From contig RSEH01000219.1 in the NCBI GenBank assembly GCA_006503475.1, positions 18,448 through 82,447 on the forward strand: 64,000 nucleotides of DNA, written 5' to 3'. This document shows positions 39,889 through 50,454 of the stretch, piece after piece (within the stretch, counting starts at the first letter, position 1; each line of letters starts with the position of its first letter). A program made the translations under genes and the position numbers. The notes under the pieces were generated by a model that ran no database searches, was not told the DNA's origin, and worked only from the letters and a program-made list of their open reading frames with translations. The DNA is from Stentor roeselii (lineage: Eukaryota > Ciliophora > Heterotrichea > Heterotrichida > Stentoridae).

Positions 39889-42327
39889 ATGTGGTACGTA
39901 TTAATCGGATATATGGCTCTGGCCTTAAGCCAGAGCTGTCAAGACCCGAACTGCCTGTCATGCGAGAATTTGGCAGGTTCAGAGGACTGCTTGAAATGCT
40001 CATCAGGTCTCTTCGCCTTAGGAGGAAATTGCTTAGAATGTTCATCTCAGCCCTTAGAATGCTCAGTCTTGTCATCAGGAGGGTGGACCTGTTGGTGCTC
40101 ATCTTTCAATTCATTCTCAGAACTTTCAGAGCTGCCATCTTCATCCGCCCACTGCCACGAAGACCAACCCTGTTTAATCTGCTCATCCGGGCATTACTTG
40201 ACTTCAGAAAACATTTGCCAGGCTTGTGAAGAGCCCTGTTCTTCATGCGTTTCGAAAGATTTCTGCATTCAATGTCGCCCTGGCCTTCAGAATCGAGGAG
40301 GTTTCTGTTGTGATGAGAATTGTTTGGCTTGCAACTCAGAAGAATGTCTTGCTTGTACTGAAGATCTTTTGCTTGTGGATGGAAAGTGCCAAGAACAAGA
40401 GAAAATTTGCATTGATAGTTGTTTGGAATGTGTTGATTTCATGTTTTGCACGAGATGTAGGAATGGATTTTATCTTTCTGGAGATCTTTGTCTACAGTGC
40501 ACGGATGATGTTGAAGAGTGTCAAACAAGGAGGCTTGAGAATGGTCGAGGTAATTGTAAGAATGCTGATGGTTATGGAGGATGCTTGAATTGCCTTTCTG
40601 GGTTTTATTTGGCTGGCTCTAGTTGTCTCGCTTGTAATGGAAGGTGTAAGATTTGTGATTGGTTTGAGGTCTGTAGATATTGCAATGATGGATTCAAACT
40701 TATTGATGGGTACTGCTGCGACAAAGGATGCTCTTCATGCAAATTTGAAAAATGCTGGGCTTGTGAAGAAGGGTATATTTTTAATAATTACAAATGTGAA
40801 ACCTGTCCTCTTGACTGTGATAAATGTGTTAATGGACAGTGCATTAAAATCCAATGCTCTGAAGGTTGCGCGAATTGTGGTGCTTCAGGATGTATGAAAT
40901 GTGGCCCAGGCTACTACCTCAAAGATAATGTTTGTCATACCTGCTCACCAGTCTGCAGAACTTGTGAATCACTGAATTATTGTTCTACTTGTTACAGTCC
41001 TCTGGTACTCAATACATACAGCTGTTGTGTTGAAGGATGTGACTATTGCGTCACAGGGACTTGCTGGAGATGTCAAGACGGGTGGCTATACGACAACTTT
41101 TATTGCCGCAGATGTCCAAGCGATTGCAAGAAATGTGAAAAAGGATTCTGCACTGAATGGATCTGCCAAAATAACTGCCTAACTTGTGACGGCCCAAACA
41201 GATGTACTCGTTGCAAACCTGGTTACTACATAAACGGAGGAGATTGTGGTCAATGTAACAATGCTTGTGATCTTTGTGACTATTACGAAGTTTGCACCAC
41301 TTGCAAATCTGGTTATGAGCTTAATCAAGGCTACTGTTGTGACCCAAGATGCTCTTCATGTCGTTTCGAGAAGTGCTGGGCATGCAAGTCCGGTTTTTTA
41401 TTCAGTGAAAACAAATGCAAGGCCTGTCCCAGTAACTGCGGAGGTTGTCCGAACGGGATTTGCTCATCTCCTACTCCATGTTCCAACAATTGCCGAACCT
41501 GTGAAAATGGAATATGTTTAAACTGCCAAAGTGGTTATTATCTTAGTGAAAATAACTGCATTCAATGTGTTTCTCCTTGTTCTGCTTGTGATACTGCTTC
41601 TTATTGCACCGCTTGTTTCTCTCCTGCAGTACTTCTCAACAACGGGTGTTGTTCAGCTGGTTGTACTAATTGTCTTAACTCAATATGTTGGAACTGTGCT
41701 CAAGGTTATACTTTAGTCAATGGAAACTGTGTCCAAAATACAGTCTGCTCTGATCATTGCACATCTTGTTCTTCTGGAACTTGCTCGGCATGTGAATCTG
41801 GCTACTTCTTAACTGCGAATTCATGTCAAAAATGTAATTCTCGATGTAAAACATGTACTTCTGCTGAGGTTTGCACTGAGTGCAATCAAGGATTTAATTT
41901 GATTCAAGGCTACTGCTGCCTTGCAGGATGTTCTTCTTGTAATTTTAATACATGTTGGCAATGTGCGGATAATTACATTTTTGATGGAAATTCTTGCAAT
42001 TTGTGTCCAACGACCTGCTCTTCTTGTCAAGGAGGTAACTGTATAACGGCTCCAGTGGGAAGCACCTGCGGTTCTAATTGTGATACTTGCTCAAGTCCAA
42101 CCTGGTGTCTTACTTGCAGTGCGGGTTATTATCCTAAGTCCGGAGTGTGCACATTATGCAATCCAAGATGCTCTACATGTGACTGGTACGAGGTCTGCAC
42201 TGCCTGCACTGGAAGTTATCATCTTGTTAGTGGATACTGTTGCCCGACAGGCTGCGCATCATGCACTTTCAACATGTGCTGGCAATGCAACCCAGGATAT
42301 ACTTATAGAAATGGGGACTGCGTCTAA
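39889..42327 (+). CDS. Large secreted cysteine-rich (furin-like/GFR-type) repeat protein
   Basis: The protein has 812 residues. The N-terminus is a signal peptide (MWYVLIGYMALALSQS). The rest is about 15% Cys in CxxC-rich furin-like or growth-factor-receptor repeats. A higher-order unit recurs at least five times, of the form (E)VC..C..GY.L..GYCC...C.SC....CW.C. No transmembrane segment or lipid anchor is evident after it; the chain simply ends at a Cys. It is predicted extracellular, possibly surface coat, extruded or cyst material. It starts 294 bp from the divergent K+ channel. Confidence 0.8.
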   Translation: MWYVLIGYMALALSQSCQDPNCLSCENLAGSEDCLKCSSGLFALGGNCLECSSQPLECSVLSSGGWTCWCSSFNSFSELSELPSSSAHCHEDQPCLICSSGHYLTSENICQACEEPCSSCVSKDFCIQCRPGLQNRGGFCCDENCLACNSEECLACTEDLLLVDGKCQEQEKICIDSCLECVDFMFCTRCRNGFYLSGDLCLQCTDDVEECQTRRLENGRGNCKNADGYGGCLNCLSGFYLAGSSCLACNGRCKICDWFEVCRYCNDGFKLIDGYCCDKGCSSCKFEKCWACEEGYIFNNYKCETCPLDCDKCVNGQCIKIQCSEGCANCGASGCMKCGPGYYLKDNVCHTCSPVCRTCESLNYCSTCYSPLVLNTYSCCVEGCDYCVTGTCWRCQDGWLYDNFYCRRCPSDCKKCEKGFCTEWICQNNCLTCDGPNRCTRCKPGYYINGGDCGQCNNACDLCDYYEVCTTCKSGYELNQGYCCDPRCSSCRFEKCWACKSGFLFSENKCKACPSNCGGCPNGICSSPTPCSNNCRTCENGICLNCQSGYYLSENNCIQCVSPCSACDTASYCTACFSPAVLLNNGCCSAGCTNCLNSICWNCAQGYTLVNGNCVQNTVCSDHCTSCSSGTCSACESGYFLTANSCQKCNSRCKTCTSAEVCTECNQGFNLIQGYCCLAGCSSCNFNTCWQCADNYIFDGNSCNLCPTTCSSCQGGNCITAPVGSTCGSNCDTCSSPTWCLTCSAGYYPKSGVCTLCNPRCSTCDWYEVCTACTGSYHLVSGYCCPTGCASCTFNMCWQCNPGYTYRNGDCV

Positions 42328-42346
42328 TTAGATAGAATAAGTATAC

Positions 42347-43318
42347 TTAAAGCGACTTTATATGGGAGACTTGATGGTATAACTCTTTCGAGTACTTCAT
42401 CTTCACAGAGGTCAGAGGATGACGGTCTACATTCAAGTAAAGACCCAGCAAGTCTCTTGAACAAGTTTTTAAACTTTCTTCATTTATTTCACAGAAACTC
42501 ATCAAAAACAACAAATTCACAGGGACTAGCAAAATTTTACATGAAAGGTAAACTGAAGCCAAACTTACAACTTGTGGGGAAAATCTTCGCATTGAGTACT
42601 CAACAAGAGCTAATTCACTTAAAAAACAAGATAAAAAGTAGTTCGTTTGACTTAATTCTAAAAAACTTGTCCAACGCTTTAAAAATTCGTAAATCGTTGG
42701 ACGGACCAGGTCAAAATCGAGGACTGATAAGATTTCAGCTTCCATTGCGAGAAGTTGAGATTTTGAATATGCGTTTTCAGTGATGTGTAGAAAGTCTTTG
42801 CATCTTGGAGGATGGACTTCTTCATATTTGCAGGCGATCATCAGGCTGCAGACTCCCACTAGTTGAAGGTAAAGACGCTTTACTTGCCTGGTTGATAAGA
42901 AACGGTCTAGTAGTGACACTGAATGGAATAAGGACTCTTGGCTTAAGCGGAACTTCTCATGTACTGAGATTAACCAGTCGATTAGAACTGCTCGCATCTT
43001 GTAGTTTAGCTCTGGCTGGCTTTGAAGGTAGTCAGGGATTGTTGGAAGAGATGAGGAAAGCATTATTGAACAGACTTCGCAGGTGGTTGGAGATAAGCAC
43101 CTTGGCTCGAATGCACTTTGGATTTTTTCAAATTTTTTACTAAGCGGGATGAATTTTAAAGGTGGACGTGACCTCAACGGCGTGAAAGGTCTAGGAATTT
43201 TTTCATAGTCCTTTGGAAGATTTTCATCGTTAAAGTCCTCTTTTTTCATTTGAATATTTCGATAAGTCCCTTCATTAATTTCATAATAACTTAATCTCCC
43301 CCTAACTAAAAGCTTCAT
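42347..43318 (-). CDS. Mitotic cyclin (A/B type)
   Basis: This 323-residue protein has an N-terminal cyclin box starting at ~105 with the hallmark MRAVLIDWLISVH and continuing SLLDRFLS and MIACKYEEV; the latter is the usual IA(S/A)KYEE motif. A cyclin C-terminal fold follows (PTIYEFLKRW, SLASVYLSC). It activates a cyclin-dependent kinase. No clear RxxL destruction box stands out in the first 90 residues. It lies just downstream of RPB9 (45 nt) on the same strand. Confidence 0.92.
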   Translation of the reverse strand: MKLLVRGRLSYYEINEGTYRNIQMKKEDFNDENLPKDYEKIPRPFTPLRSRPPLKFIPLSKKFEKIQSAFEPRCLSPTTCEVCSIMLSSSLPTIPDYLQSQPELNYKMRAVLIDWLISVHEKFRLSQESLFHSVSLLDRFLSTRQVKRLYLQLVGVCSLMIACKYEEVHPPRCKDFLHITENAYSKSQLLAMEAEILSVLDFDLVRPTIYEFLKRWTSFLELSQTNYFLSCFLSELALVEYSMRRFSPQVVSLASVYLSCKILLVPVNLLFLMSFCEINEESLKTCSRDLLGLYLNVDRHPLTSVKMKYSKELYHQVSHIKSL

Positions 43319-43363
43319 TCTAACATTCTAGTGATTACTCTATCTTCAAAACTATTAAATAAA

Positions 43364-43750
43364 TCAATTTTGCCATGAATGCCCACATGCCTCGTCTCCA
43401 TTTCTTTGAACACAAACATAAGTCAGCTTCATTCCTGCCTCGCCTGTCTCGTTTTCTGAATGAAAGAAAATCGCTCCGGTATTCAAACATCTGGGGCAGT
43501 CAATTTCGTAGGTCCTTGAGAGGGTAGGGTCCAGAGGGTAGTCTTTGTAGTCAGTCGCAACATGCTCAGCAAGTCTTTTGACCTGCCGATGATAAACAAG
43601 GCAGTCATCTGATTTGGAAGCCTTTTCAGTGTAATCACAGATTCTGCATGAATAAATCAGTCCTCTGTTCCCCGAGTCTGAGTCGTATTGTTCTTTTGCA
43701 TATAAAATATTCGCACAGTCTTTGCAGAACCGGATTCCTCTCAAGGCCAT
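43364..43750 (-). CDS. RPB9: RNA polymerase II subunit RPB9
   Basis: The protein has 128 residues, the usual length. Two zinc ribbons are visible: FCKDCANIL with CRIC in the N-terminal half, and CPRC ... CVQRNGDEACGHSW at the C-terminus, the TFIIS-like ribbon. RPB9 sits on the polymerase lobe and aids start selection and proofreading. The residues FFHSENETGEAGMKLTYVC match the family's strand before the last Cys pair. Its stop is 45 nt before the cyclin ATG. Confidence 0.93.
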   Translation of the reverse strand: MALRGIRFCKDCANILYAKEQYDSDSGNRGLIYSCRICDYTEKASKSDDCLVYHRQVKRLAEHVATDYKDYPLDPTLSRTYEIDCPRCLNTGAIFFHSENETGEAGMKLTYVCVQRNGDEACGHSWQN

Positions 43751-44367
43751 TTATTAGAAAATGAAAAGTTTGATTATCGTGATGATTTTAGAGGAGAAAT
43801 AATTGTGGAAATGTTGGTTGATGCCTAGATGTGTGGGATTGAAGAGGATTCTTGATTTTAGGGGTTTTAAGAGAGGAATTGAGAAAATTTTTTAGTTAAT
43901 AAAATAGGATTTTAGGTTTTGAAGATTTGTTTTGGAATAAATGATCTGACTGTTATTATCACCAAATTTCAGGAAACTGTGTCAAATACTATGAAAAGTT
44001 TTCTAAGTATGATTCTTGTTTAAGCCATATAAGTTCAGAAAACTCACTTAAATTAATCATTTTTCAACAATATATAAATCTCATTATTTTAAATTTCAGT
44101 CAAATCTTCAAATGTTTAAAATTTTAGTGATAGCCTGAACTTACCATACATAAGTTGGAAGTTTGTAGTGCGTGTGTATTGGTCCTAAGTACTTTTTTTG
44201 AATATTGTTTCTCAGTTAATTTTCTATCATAAAATATAGGCAAGTGCTGAATCTGTGCATTATAATACAAATATGATTTCAGCCCTGATCTCTCTAAAAT
44301 ATAAAAATGTCTCCACTAAAAACTCTAAATACTTAAAAGCCCCCCTGTGTAATTCCTCTATAATCTC
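43751..44367. other. Divergent intergenic region
   Basis: A 617-bp AT-rich spacer between RPB9 and the plus-strand gene at 44368. No gene, RNA or repeat is seen. Confidence 0.4.
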
Positions 44368-45753
44368 ATGGCCGAATCACAAGCACGCTTAAGCCATTCC
44401 TTAAAAGTCCTTCCATCAGTCAACAATTTCTACGAACTATCTTCCTCAGAATCAAAAATTCTTTTAAAAACTCTAGACCAGCTAGAGTCAATAAAAAAGC
44501 CTCACTTCAACCTTCTTCGCAGCTTCAAAAAGCTTCACAGTCCAGCAGTGAAGACCTTCCTTCCGACCCTATTCGACTTAGAATTCGAAGAAATGAAAGC
44601 AAAATTCTGTCAAAAAGGTCAAATCAATAAAATCAAGTCACTGATTCAAGGACAAACAGAAGACCAAAGACTTTCCCAACAAAAGTTAAACGAAAAGTTC
44701 AATCATTTGAAGTCAGAAGTGGAAGACTTGAAGTCAATCATCGAGAAGTCAGCCAGTCTTATTCACGTTCTTCGTGAAGGCCTCGTTGCAAGCATGAAAG
44801 AAAAAAAAGAGACTGAAAAAACCATTTCTCAGCTTGTAAAAGAAACTGAAAACTTAAAAGTTCAAGTTGTTAAAACTTGCAAGTTGAATAATGAGAAATT
44901 CACTGCTTTGTATTATAAAAATTCATTGATTGCTGAGGATTTTCGAGTAATCAAGGAAAAAATTCAAGAAAATGATGGCCAAGAAAGGCTTGACTCAGGT
45001 TTTCCTCAGATTTTTAAAACATTTTTTCATGAATGGTCGAAAAAAGTTCTGCAAAACATTGGCCGAGTAGATTTTTTCCCTAATCCAGATTTTTCCTTTT
45101 TAGATGAAATTAAAGCTGTCAACTTAAAAAAAAATAAAAAAAATCGAGTTTTAGGAAAATTAAATGAAATTGTTGATAAGACCTATGACCCAGTCATTCA
45201 AGATTTTCTTGAAGGAAAAAAACAAACTATTCGTGGGTGGAAACTTAGGAACTACCTGGACAACAGGTTTTTTTTTTTAGACTTGCCTTTGGCGAATGTT
45301 TTATCGGATAAGGACCTGGCAACCATGTTGAAACATTGGAAATCTCCTGATTGGGAAAGGGTTTGCAAGGGAGAACACGTCCTTCATGCTATTGACAGTC
45401 GGCTTGAAGAGACCTGGGCACGGTCGGAAGTTGTTGGATTGGTTCAGACTGTTTTTTTGACGCCTTTTGAAGTTTTTACTTTTCTCAATGCGGTTGCTGG
45501 CTCTTCACCTTTAAGCGCTTTTAAAGTGGTTTTGACTTTAGCATACCCTAAACGAATTCAGTATCTTTGGGTCAAAGATGGAGTTGTCAATCCACTTGTT
45601 GAATATCTGCAAAATCGATTTAGTTTTGTTAGAAAAGGACAGGGAGCTGAATTTTATCTTGGTAATGAAACTTTTAATAGACTCATTAGGAACTGTCATC
45701 GGTTCTTGAAGGATAAGCAGGAATCTTGGAGAGGTTTAGAAGATAAAGAGTAG
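44368..45753 (+). CDS. Unknown protein, coiled coil plus C-terminal globular region
   Basis: The protein has 461 residues. About residues 80-180 form a coiled coil (QQKLNEKFNHLKSEVEDL). From ~210 a helical globular part follows with conserved-looking aromatic positions (FFHEWSKKVLQNIG, YDPVIQDFLEG, WKSPDWERV). No domain recognised; no signal peptide or membrane segment. The frame is long and has coding character, so the gene is well supported. Confidence 0.65.
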   Translation: MAESQARLSHSLKVLPSVNNFYELSSSESKILLKTLDQLESIKKPHFNLLRSFKKLHSPAVKTFLPTLFDLEFEEMKAKFCQKGQINKIKSLIQGQTEDQRLSQQKLNEKFNHLKSEVEDLKSIIEKSASLIHVLREGLVASMKEKKETEKTISQLVKETENLKVQVVKTCKLNNEKFTALYYKNSLIAEDFRVIKEKIQENDGQERLDSGFPQIFKTFFHEWSKKVLQNIGRVDFFPNPDFSFLDEIKAVNLKKNKKNRVLGKLNEIVDKTYDPVIQDFLEGKKQTIRGWKLRNYLDNRFFFLDLPLANVLSDKDLATMLKHWKSPDWERVCKGEHVLHAIDSRLEETWARSEVVGLVQTVFLTPFEVFTFLNAVAGSSPLSAFKVVLTLAYPKRIQYLWVKDGVVNPLVEYLQNRFSFVRKGQGAEFYLGNETFNRLIRNCHRFLKDKQESWRGLEDKE

Positions 45754-45914
45754 GATGGTGAATGTGGATTCTATGTTTATTTTAATGGATATTTAATTGA
45801 TTTAATTGTGATGATTGAATAGTGAGGTATTTGAACTGTTAAGAAATTCTACAAATGATAAAACTCCAAAAATTCTCAAAATATCTCTAATAACTTCTCC
45901 AATCCTGCTAATAA

Positions 45915-46466
45915 ATGATAACCAAAACCAGTCCAATCCGAAGCTATTCAAAACGATACCAAAATTCTCCAAATCCATCCAAGTTTCCATTAGCACGTCC
46001 CCATCTCCAACAAAAACTTCCATTATTTCAATCAAAATCGACTGAACCAACTTCCAAGCCGAATGGATCTCCAAAGTTGAAGCCATTACTGACCCTAATC
46101 GAGGAAAAATCAAAAGTTTACGAAAACGCGATAAAAGACCATCTGGGAATCAAGCATCTTTCAAGAGACACGTCGTTTTCATCAATCATCAAAAAATCGC
46201 AGAAGAGGAAGACTGAAAACACTCCAACTGTCTTGAAATCGTTGGAAACTCCGACTTTGGACTTGATTGAAGTGGAAGAAGCTAAGTTGTATGAATCTTT
46301 AAAGGTTTTAGATGGGCATAAAAGAAAGAGTATGAAGAAACCTACAGGAAATTCTAAGGTTGTTGATCAAAAGGATAAGGAAATACAAATGCTTCAAAAT
46401 TCTTTGAATAAAATTAATCTCCTGTTGAATAAACTGCTGAGAAGGTCACCTACTAGGTTAAAGTAA
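45915..46466 (+). CDS. Hypothetical basic protein with short C-terminal coiled coil
   Basis: The protein has 183 residues. The N-terminal third is Pro/Ser/Lys-rich and unstructured, a helical central part holds SKVYENAIKDHLGIK, and a short coiled coil ends the protein (KEIQMLQNSLNKINLLLNKLL). No family recognised. It might have an upstream exon, as another short frame overlaps its start at 45815, but I see no convincing intron joining them. Confidence 0.45.
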   Translation: MITKTSPIRSYSKRYQNSPNPSKFPLARPHLQQKLPLFQSKSTEPTSKPNGSPKLKPLLTLIEEKSKVYENAIKDHLGIKHLSRDTSFSSIIKKSQKRKTENTPTVLKSLETPTLDLIEVEEAKLYESLKVLDGHKRKSMKKPTGNSKVVDQKDKEIQMLQNSLNKINLLLNKLLRRSPTRLK

Positions 46467-47417
46467 GGGATTTGAATGTTTAGAGTGGGTTAGAAGATTA
46501 TTTTGTTTGAGAGGAGGTGTTTTGAGGGTTGAAAATAATGGTTTGATTTAGGGTTTATAGTTTTATCTTAGGTTGAATTGGTGATAGTTGGGTTTTTAGT
46601 TAAATATGATATTCAAATATATGGAAGATGGTTGCAGTCAGTGGAATAGCAATTTGTCTAGTTTTTCACAATTCCTGTTTTATACACTTAATCTCTTAGT
46701 TATTAGAGTTCTAAATTATTAGTACCAAAAAGCTGCATTTGTAATTGCTAGTTGAGCAAGTTTGAAAAGATGATTATTAAATATATTCTAAAATATTTTC
46801 AAATTTTGTGTAAATTGTTATTAATTTTCTCATCAATAATCAAATTTTGAATGAAGCTCAATCTTGAACTTGTAAAAATGTTGGATATAATAAAGCTGAA
46901 ATTCTATTTACCATTTCATCTAAAAAACCTAAAATATAGATCATATTAACCCAAGAATTTATATCTGCATTTGATATTGCATTTTTATCAAATATGTTAT
47001 AAGTGTTTTATCTCAATCTTAAAAGACTTGCATATCTTCTCCAGGTTTACTAAAGATCTTCATTAATCTCGAAATCGGTAATTAAATACACAAAATTTAA
47101 CATCAATTTAATACCCTATTACAGATAATATAAGATCGTTTTTTGTTAAAATGGAGAAGAAATAGTGAATTTCCTAAATTCTAATCTAATAACAAATAAA
47201 TTAAGAAATAATCATTCACAAAGTTATTCAATAATAAACTTATCATATGTTTCTAGTATATTGAACTTCGTCTAAATGATATTTCTCTAAAAAAAAATTC
47301 TAATCTGAATAAAAATCCTAAGATTGAAATTATTGTTCAATAACTAGTAAAAGCATTATATTATAAATTATATCAACAATAGTGATTTACTTTTATCCAT
47401 ATTTATCGACTATATAA
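46467..47417. other. AT-rich intergenic region
   Basis: A 0.95-kb spacer between two plus-strand genes. I see no supported gene, RNA or repeat. Confidence 0.4.
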
Positions 47418-48278
47418 ATGGATCATCATTTTGAAGACAATTGTGACCCTGCACAGCCAAAATGTGAAAGATGTGGAAAAGAAAATTGCATGTGCTCAGC
47501 TTACAGATGTGTTTCACACTACAAATTTTCGCATCATTCATTGAAATTTCTAGAAAATCAACACTTAAAGGAAAAACAAATGAATACCCTTCGATCAGAA
47601 CTGAAGAAATATACCCAAAAAATCGCAGAAGACACCCAAAAAGTCATTTCTTCAATCAAAGGAGCCTCGCACCTGGCGATATACAACTTAAAAAAGACAA
47701 CAAGAAACATTGAAAACCTTTCTAATGTTCTTTTCGACACTTTTCGAATTACTTTTCAACTCGAGCACGTCAGGTCAATCCGAGAAATTCTCGGATATTC
47801 TCCTCAGGAAGAACTAGAAGAACTAGAAGAACTCTCCAAGGATGTCATATCCAAAGATCAGGCGATAAAAAAAATGCAAGAATGTCAAGAAAAACTGATT
47901 CGGCTTGAAATGGAAAAAGAAAGACAAGAGTTAAAAAAAAATCGAATGTCTGAAAGAGTCATCGGCCAAAAAGATAAGAACTTGAAACTTTTGTTTGAAA
48001 TCAATGAGAAAGAAAATATTATCAAGATGAAAGATTCTAAAATAGCAGAACTTGAGAATATTATCAATAATACTGAGTTGCTTAGGAAAATGATTAAAGA
48101 ACATGAGGAAAAAATCAAGCCGATTAAGGGTAAGGCATATGAAGAGTTTCAAGGATTGAGTTTGAAGCAGAAGAGAAAAATAATTGAAAAAAAGTGGAAG
48201 TTTGTGTTTTTGGATAGAGATAACAAGGACTTCCTTTTGAGCAATGATGGAGAGTGTTTGTTTCAATGTAAGGAGTAA
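47418..48278 (+). CDS. B-box-like zinc finger/coiled-coil protein (possibly truncated)
   Basis: This is a 286-codon frame. The N-terminal Cys cluster (CDPAQPKCERCGKENC, CMCS, C/H) is B-box-like. A long coiled coil with an EELEELEELSK stretch follows. The last 40 residues begin a WD40-like strand set (KWKFVFLDRDNKDFLL and LSNDGECLFQC). The frame then stops, but the DNA after it still encodes, out of phase, matching WD40 pieces found also at 20273-20670. It resembles the gene at 20671 closely in layout. It may be expressed as a truncated protein. Confidence 0.6.
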   Translation: MDHHFEDNCDPAQPKCERCGKENCMCSAYRCVSHYKFSHHSLKFLENQHLKEKQMNTLRSELKKYTQKIAEDTQKVISSIKGASHLAIYNLKKTTRNIENLSNVLFDTFRITFQLEHVRSIREILGYSPQEELEELEELSKDVISKDQAIKKMQECQEKLIRLEMEKERQELKKNRMSERVIGQKDKNLKLLFEINEKENIIKMKDSKIAELENIINNTELLRKMIKEHEEKIKPIKGKAYEEFQGLSLKQKRKIIEKKWKFVFLDRDNKDFLLSNDGECLFQCKE

Positions 48279-48586
48279 GAAGGTATGTGTTAGCAGATTG
48301 TATTTTTGATGAAGATCGTAACATTAAAAAAGTTAGTAAAAAGTATCAAGCTAGAGGTGCTTTCAAGTTAGATGGTTCTTTTAAAAAGGCAGTAATTTTT
48401 AGCAAGATAGTCGTAATATTAATGAAGAGAGTAAAATTTAGTGAAGTTTGTATCAGAGATGTAGTAAGTATCTGGAACTTGAAGATGAAGAATTGTCTTT
48501 TGGATGGATATCATTATGATTGTCAACAAGCCAGAGAGTGGAAGCAGAAATATCCAGAATGTGTTTTTAAGCCCTGGGGATTTTGA
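48268..48586 (+). pseudogene. Decayed WD40-like continuation of the B-box gene
   Basis: A segment GTAAGGAGTAAGAAG at 48268-48282 has the form of a 15-nt intron. Past it, one base is missing before ...LADCIFDEDRNIKK (a frame starting near 48287). AVIFS is followed after a further one-base shift by DSRNINEES, a WD40-like pattern, then DVVSIWNLK and the terminal EWKQKYPEC with TGA at 48584-48586. The matching EWKKKYPEC end occurs at the decayed copy at 20273. At least two frameshifts make an intact WD40 protein unlikely. A 29-nt intron could alternatively bridge the first break. Confidence 0.45.
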
Positions 48587-49242
48587 ACATCGAATAATAG
48601 ATAGGTAATTAGGAAAATTAATGAAAGAGTTAATTGTAGTTTGGGTATTATCCTAATCGATTGATGGATGAAAAATGATTTTCTGGATTGATAAATATTT
48701 AATGGTACCTTTATACAAATTGAAATTACTTTTGGATTCACATTAATGATTAAGATAAATTATAAGATAAAATAATCTTGAAAGAAAATCAATCATGGCT
48801 AAAATTTATTTGGTAATCTTTGATCTAGCTCAGCACTTCAAGTTTAAAAACCCATATTTAAGAAAAGATGGATAAAATGAATTTACTTTAGATTTGATTT
48901 TAATCTAAAGCTTATCATTGATTAAAATATTCATTAAAATATGTAAAATTCATCATAATTAAACATAAAAGTATAACTCAATAGTAATTCTTTAATATTT
49001 TATGATATGATCATACATCATTTAAATGCTACTAATGATAAATGATTTTATAAAGTTGAAAAGTATTTAAACGAACATATTGAAATATATTCGTTTATAA
49101 TCAACCAACTTTCATGAAAATACTTAAGTTAGCTTCATTTTTCTAAACAGTTAAACATTAAGTTTAAAGTTGAAAAACTTCAAATTAAAGAAATATACAA
49201 TAAACCATAATAATTTCCTTACTTAATTTATAGTGGTTAAAA
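48587..49242. other. AT-rich intergenic region
   Basis: A 656-bp spacer upstream of the thiolase gene, containing its promoter. Nothing else is seen. Confidence 0.4.
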
Positions 49243-50454
49243 ATGATGCAAAATCTAGTTCGTCATTTCGCATTCCTTCCGAATAGTGTAGTCATAGTTG
49301 CAGCTAAGAGAACTCCTATAGGCAGTCATATGGGAGGACTGTCTTCAATCCCAGCACCCCACTTGCAAGGTCTGACAATAAAGGCATGCTTATCCCAGGC
49401 AGGTCTAAAGCCAGATCAGATAACAGAAGCAATTATCGGCCATGTGATATCAGCAGGAGTAGGTCAGTCCCCAGCGCGTCAGGCAGCAATATCAGCAGGT
49501 CTTCCAGTGTCAACAATTTGCACCGGAGTGAACAAGGTCTGCTCCTCAGGAATGAAATCAATCACATTCGCAGCCCAGGGCATTGCCCTGGGCCATAGTG
49601 ACGTGGTAATAGCAGGAGGAATGGAAAATATGAGCCAAGCCCCTCATGTTGTAAGTTCTTTAAGAGCTGGACTTGCTTTAGGTGACTCTTCATTGGCTGA
49701 TACGATTTTTCTTGATGGACTAAAATGCCCGTTCAACAAGACGATGATGGGAAACTGTGCTGAACAGACTGTTATTAAATATCAAATTACTAGAGAAGAA
49801 CAGGATAACTTCTGCGTCGATTCTTACAAGCGAAGTGCGGATGCCTGGGCGAGAGGGTTCTTTAAAGATGAAGTAATCAGTGTCGAAGTCCAAAGCAAAA
49901 AAGGAGCCACAACAATATCCGAAGACGAAGAATACAAAAAAGTGAAATTCGACAAAATCTCAACATTAAAGCCAGTCTTCGAAAAGACAGGAACAATAAC
50001 AGCAGCGAACGCATCTTCTATAAACGACGGTTCATCCTCAATGATCCTGATGTCAGAATCAAGAGCCCGTGATTTAGGAGTTCGTCCCTTAGCACGAATC
50101 CTGTCCTTCGCAGATGCCGAGACAGAGCCAGTGCACTTCGGAGTAGCCCCGGCAGAAGCAATGAACCATGCAGTGCAAAGAGCAGGTCTTAACGTCCAAA
50201 GCGTAGACCTGTGGGAAATAAACGAAGCCTTCAGTTCAGTTGTCCTGGCAAACATGAAAATCCTCGGCCTGAACCACGGGCAGGTCAACGTCAACGGCGG
50301 GGGAGTTTCCCTCGGCCACCCGGTGGGCATGTCAGGAAATCGCATCGTCGGCAGCTTGATTTACGCTTTAAAAGAAAAGAATAAACGAATTGGAGTCGCT
50401 GGCATCTGCAACGGAGGAGGCGGCGCAACTGCCATTGTCATTGAGGCTCTTTAA
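49243..50454 (+). CDS. ACAT1: Acetyl-CoA C-acetyltransferase (thiolase)
   Basis: This 403-residue protein has the normal thiolase length. It carries all catalytic residues: nucleophile C100 in NKVCSSGMK, H359 in GGGVSLGHPVG, and the general-base Cys C389 in CNGGGGA, plus the thiolase signature NEAFS. It condenses two acetyl-CoA, or cleaves acetoacetyl-CoA, in ketone body, isoleucine or mevalonate metabolism. The N-terminal ~15 residues (MMQNLVRHFAF) are basic and aromatic and look like a mitochondrial presequence. The coding DNA is more GC-rich and uses more C-ending codons than its neighbours, suggesting high expression. Confidence 0.93.
   Translation: MMQNLVRHFAFLPNSVVIVAAKRTPIGSHMGGLSSIPAPHLQGLTIKACLSQAGLKPDQITEAIIGHVISAGVGQSPARQAAISAGLPVSTICTGVNKVCSSGMKSITFAAQGIALGHSDVVIAGGMENMSQAPHVVSSLRAGLALGDSSLADTIFLDGLKCPFNKTMMGNCAEQTVIKYQITREEQDNFCVDSYKRSADAWARGFFKDEVISVEVQSKKGATTISEDEEYKKVKFDKISTLKPVFEKTGTITAANASSINDGSSSMILMSESRARDLGVRPLARILSFADAETEPVHFGVAPAEAMNHAVQRAGLNVQSVDLWEINEAFSSVVLANMKILGLNHGQVNVNGGGVSLGHPVGMSGNRIVGSLIYALKEKNKRIGVAGICNGGGGATAIVIEAL

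Noticed and set aside
40226-40588. Open frames overlapping the cysteine-rich gene in other phases
   Set aside because: They are shadows of the biased, repeated Cys codons in the real gene.
45815-46045. Overlapping 76-codon frame before the 45915 gene
   Set aside because: No domain and no 15-nt intron connects it; the frame at 45915 has the better coding character.
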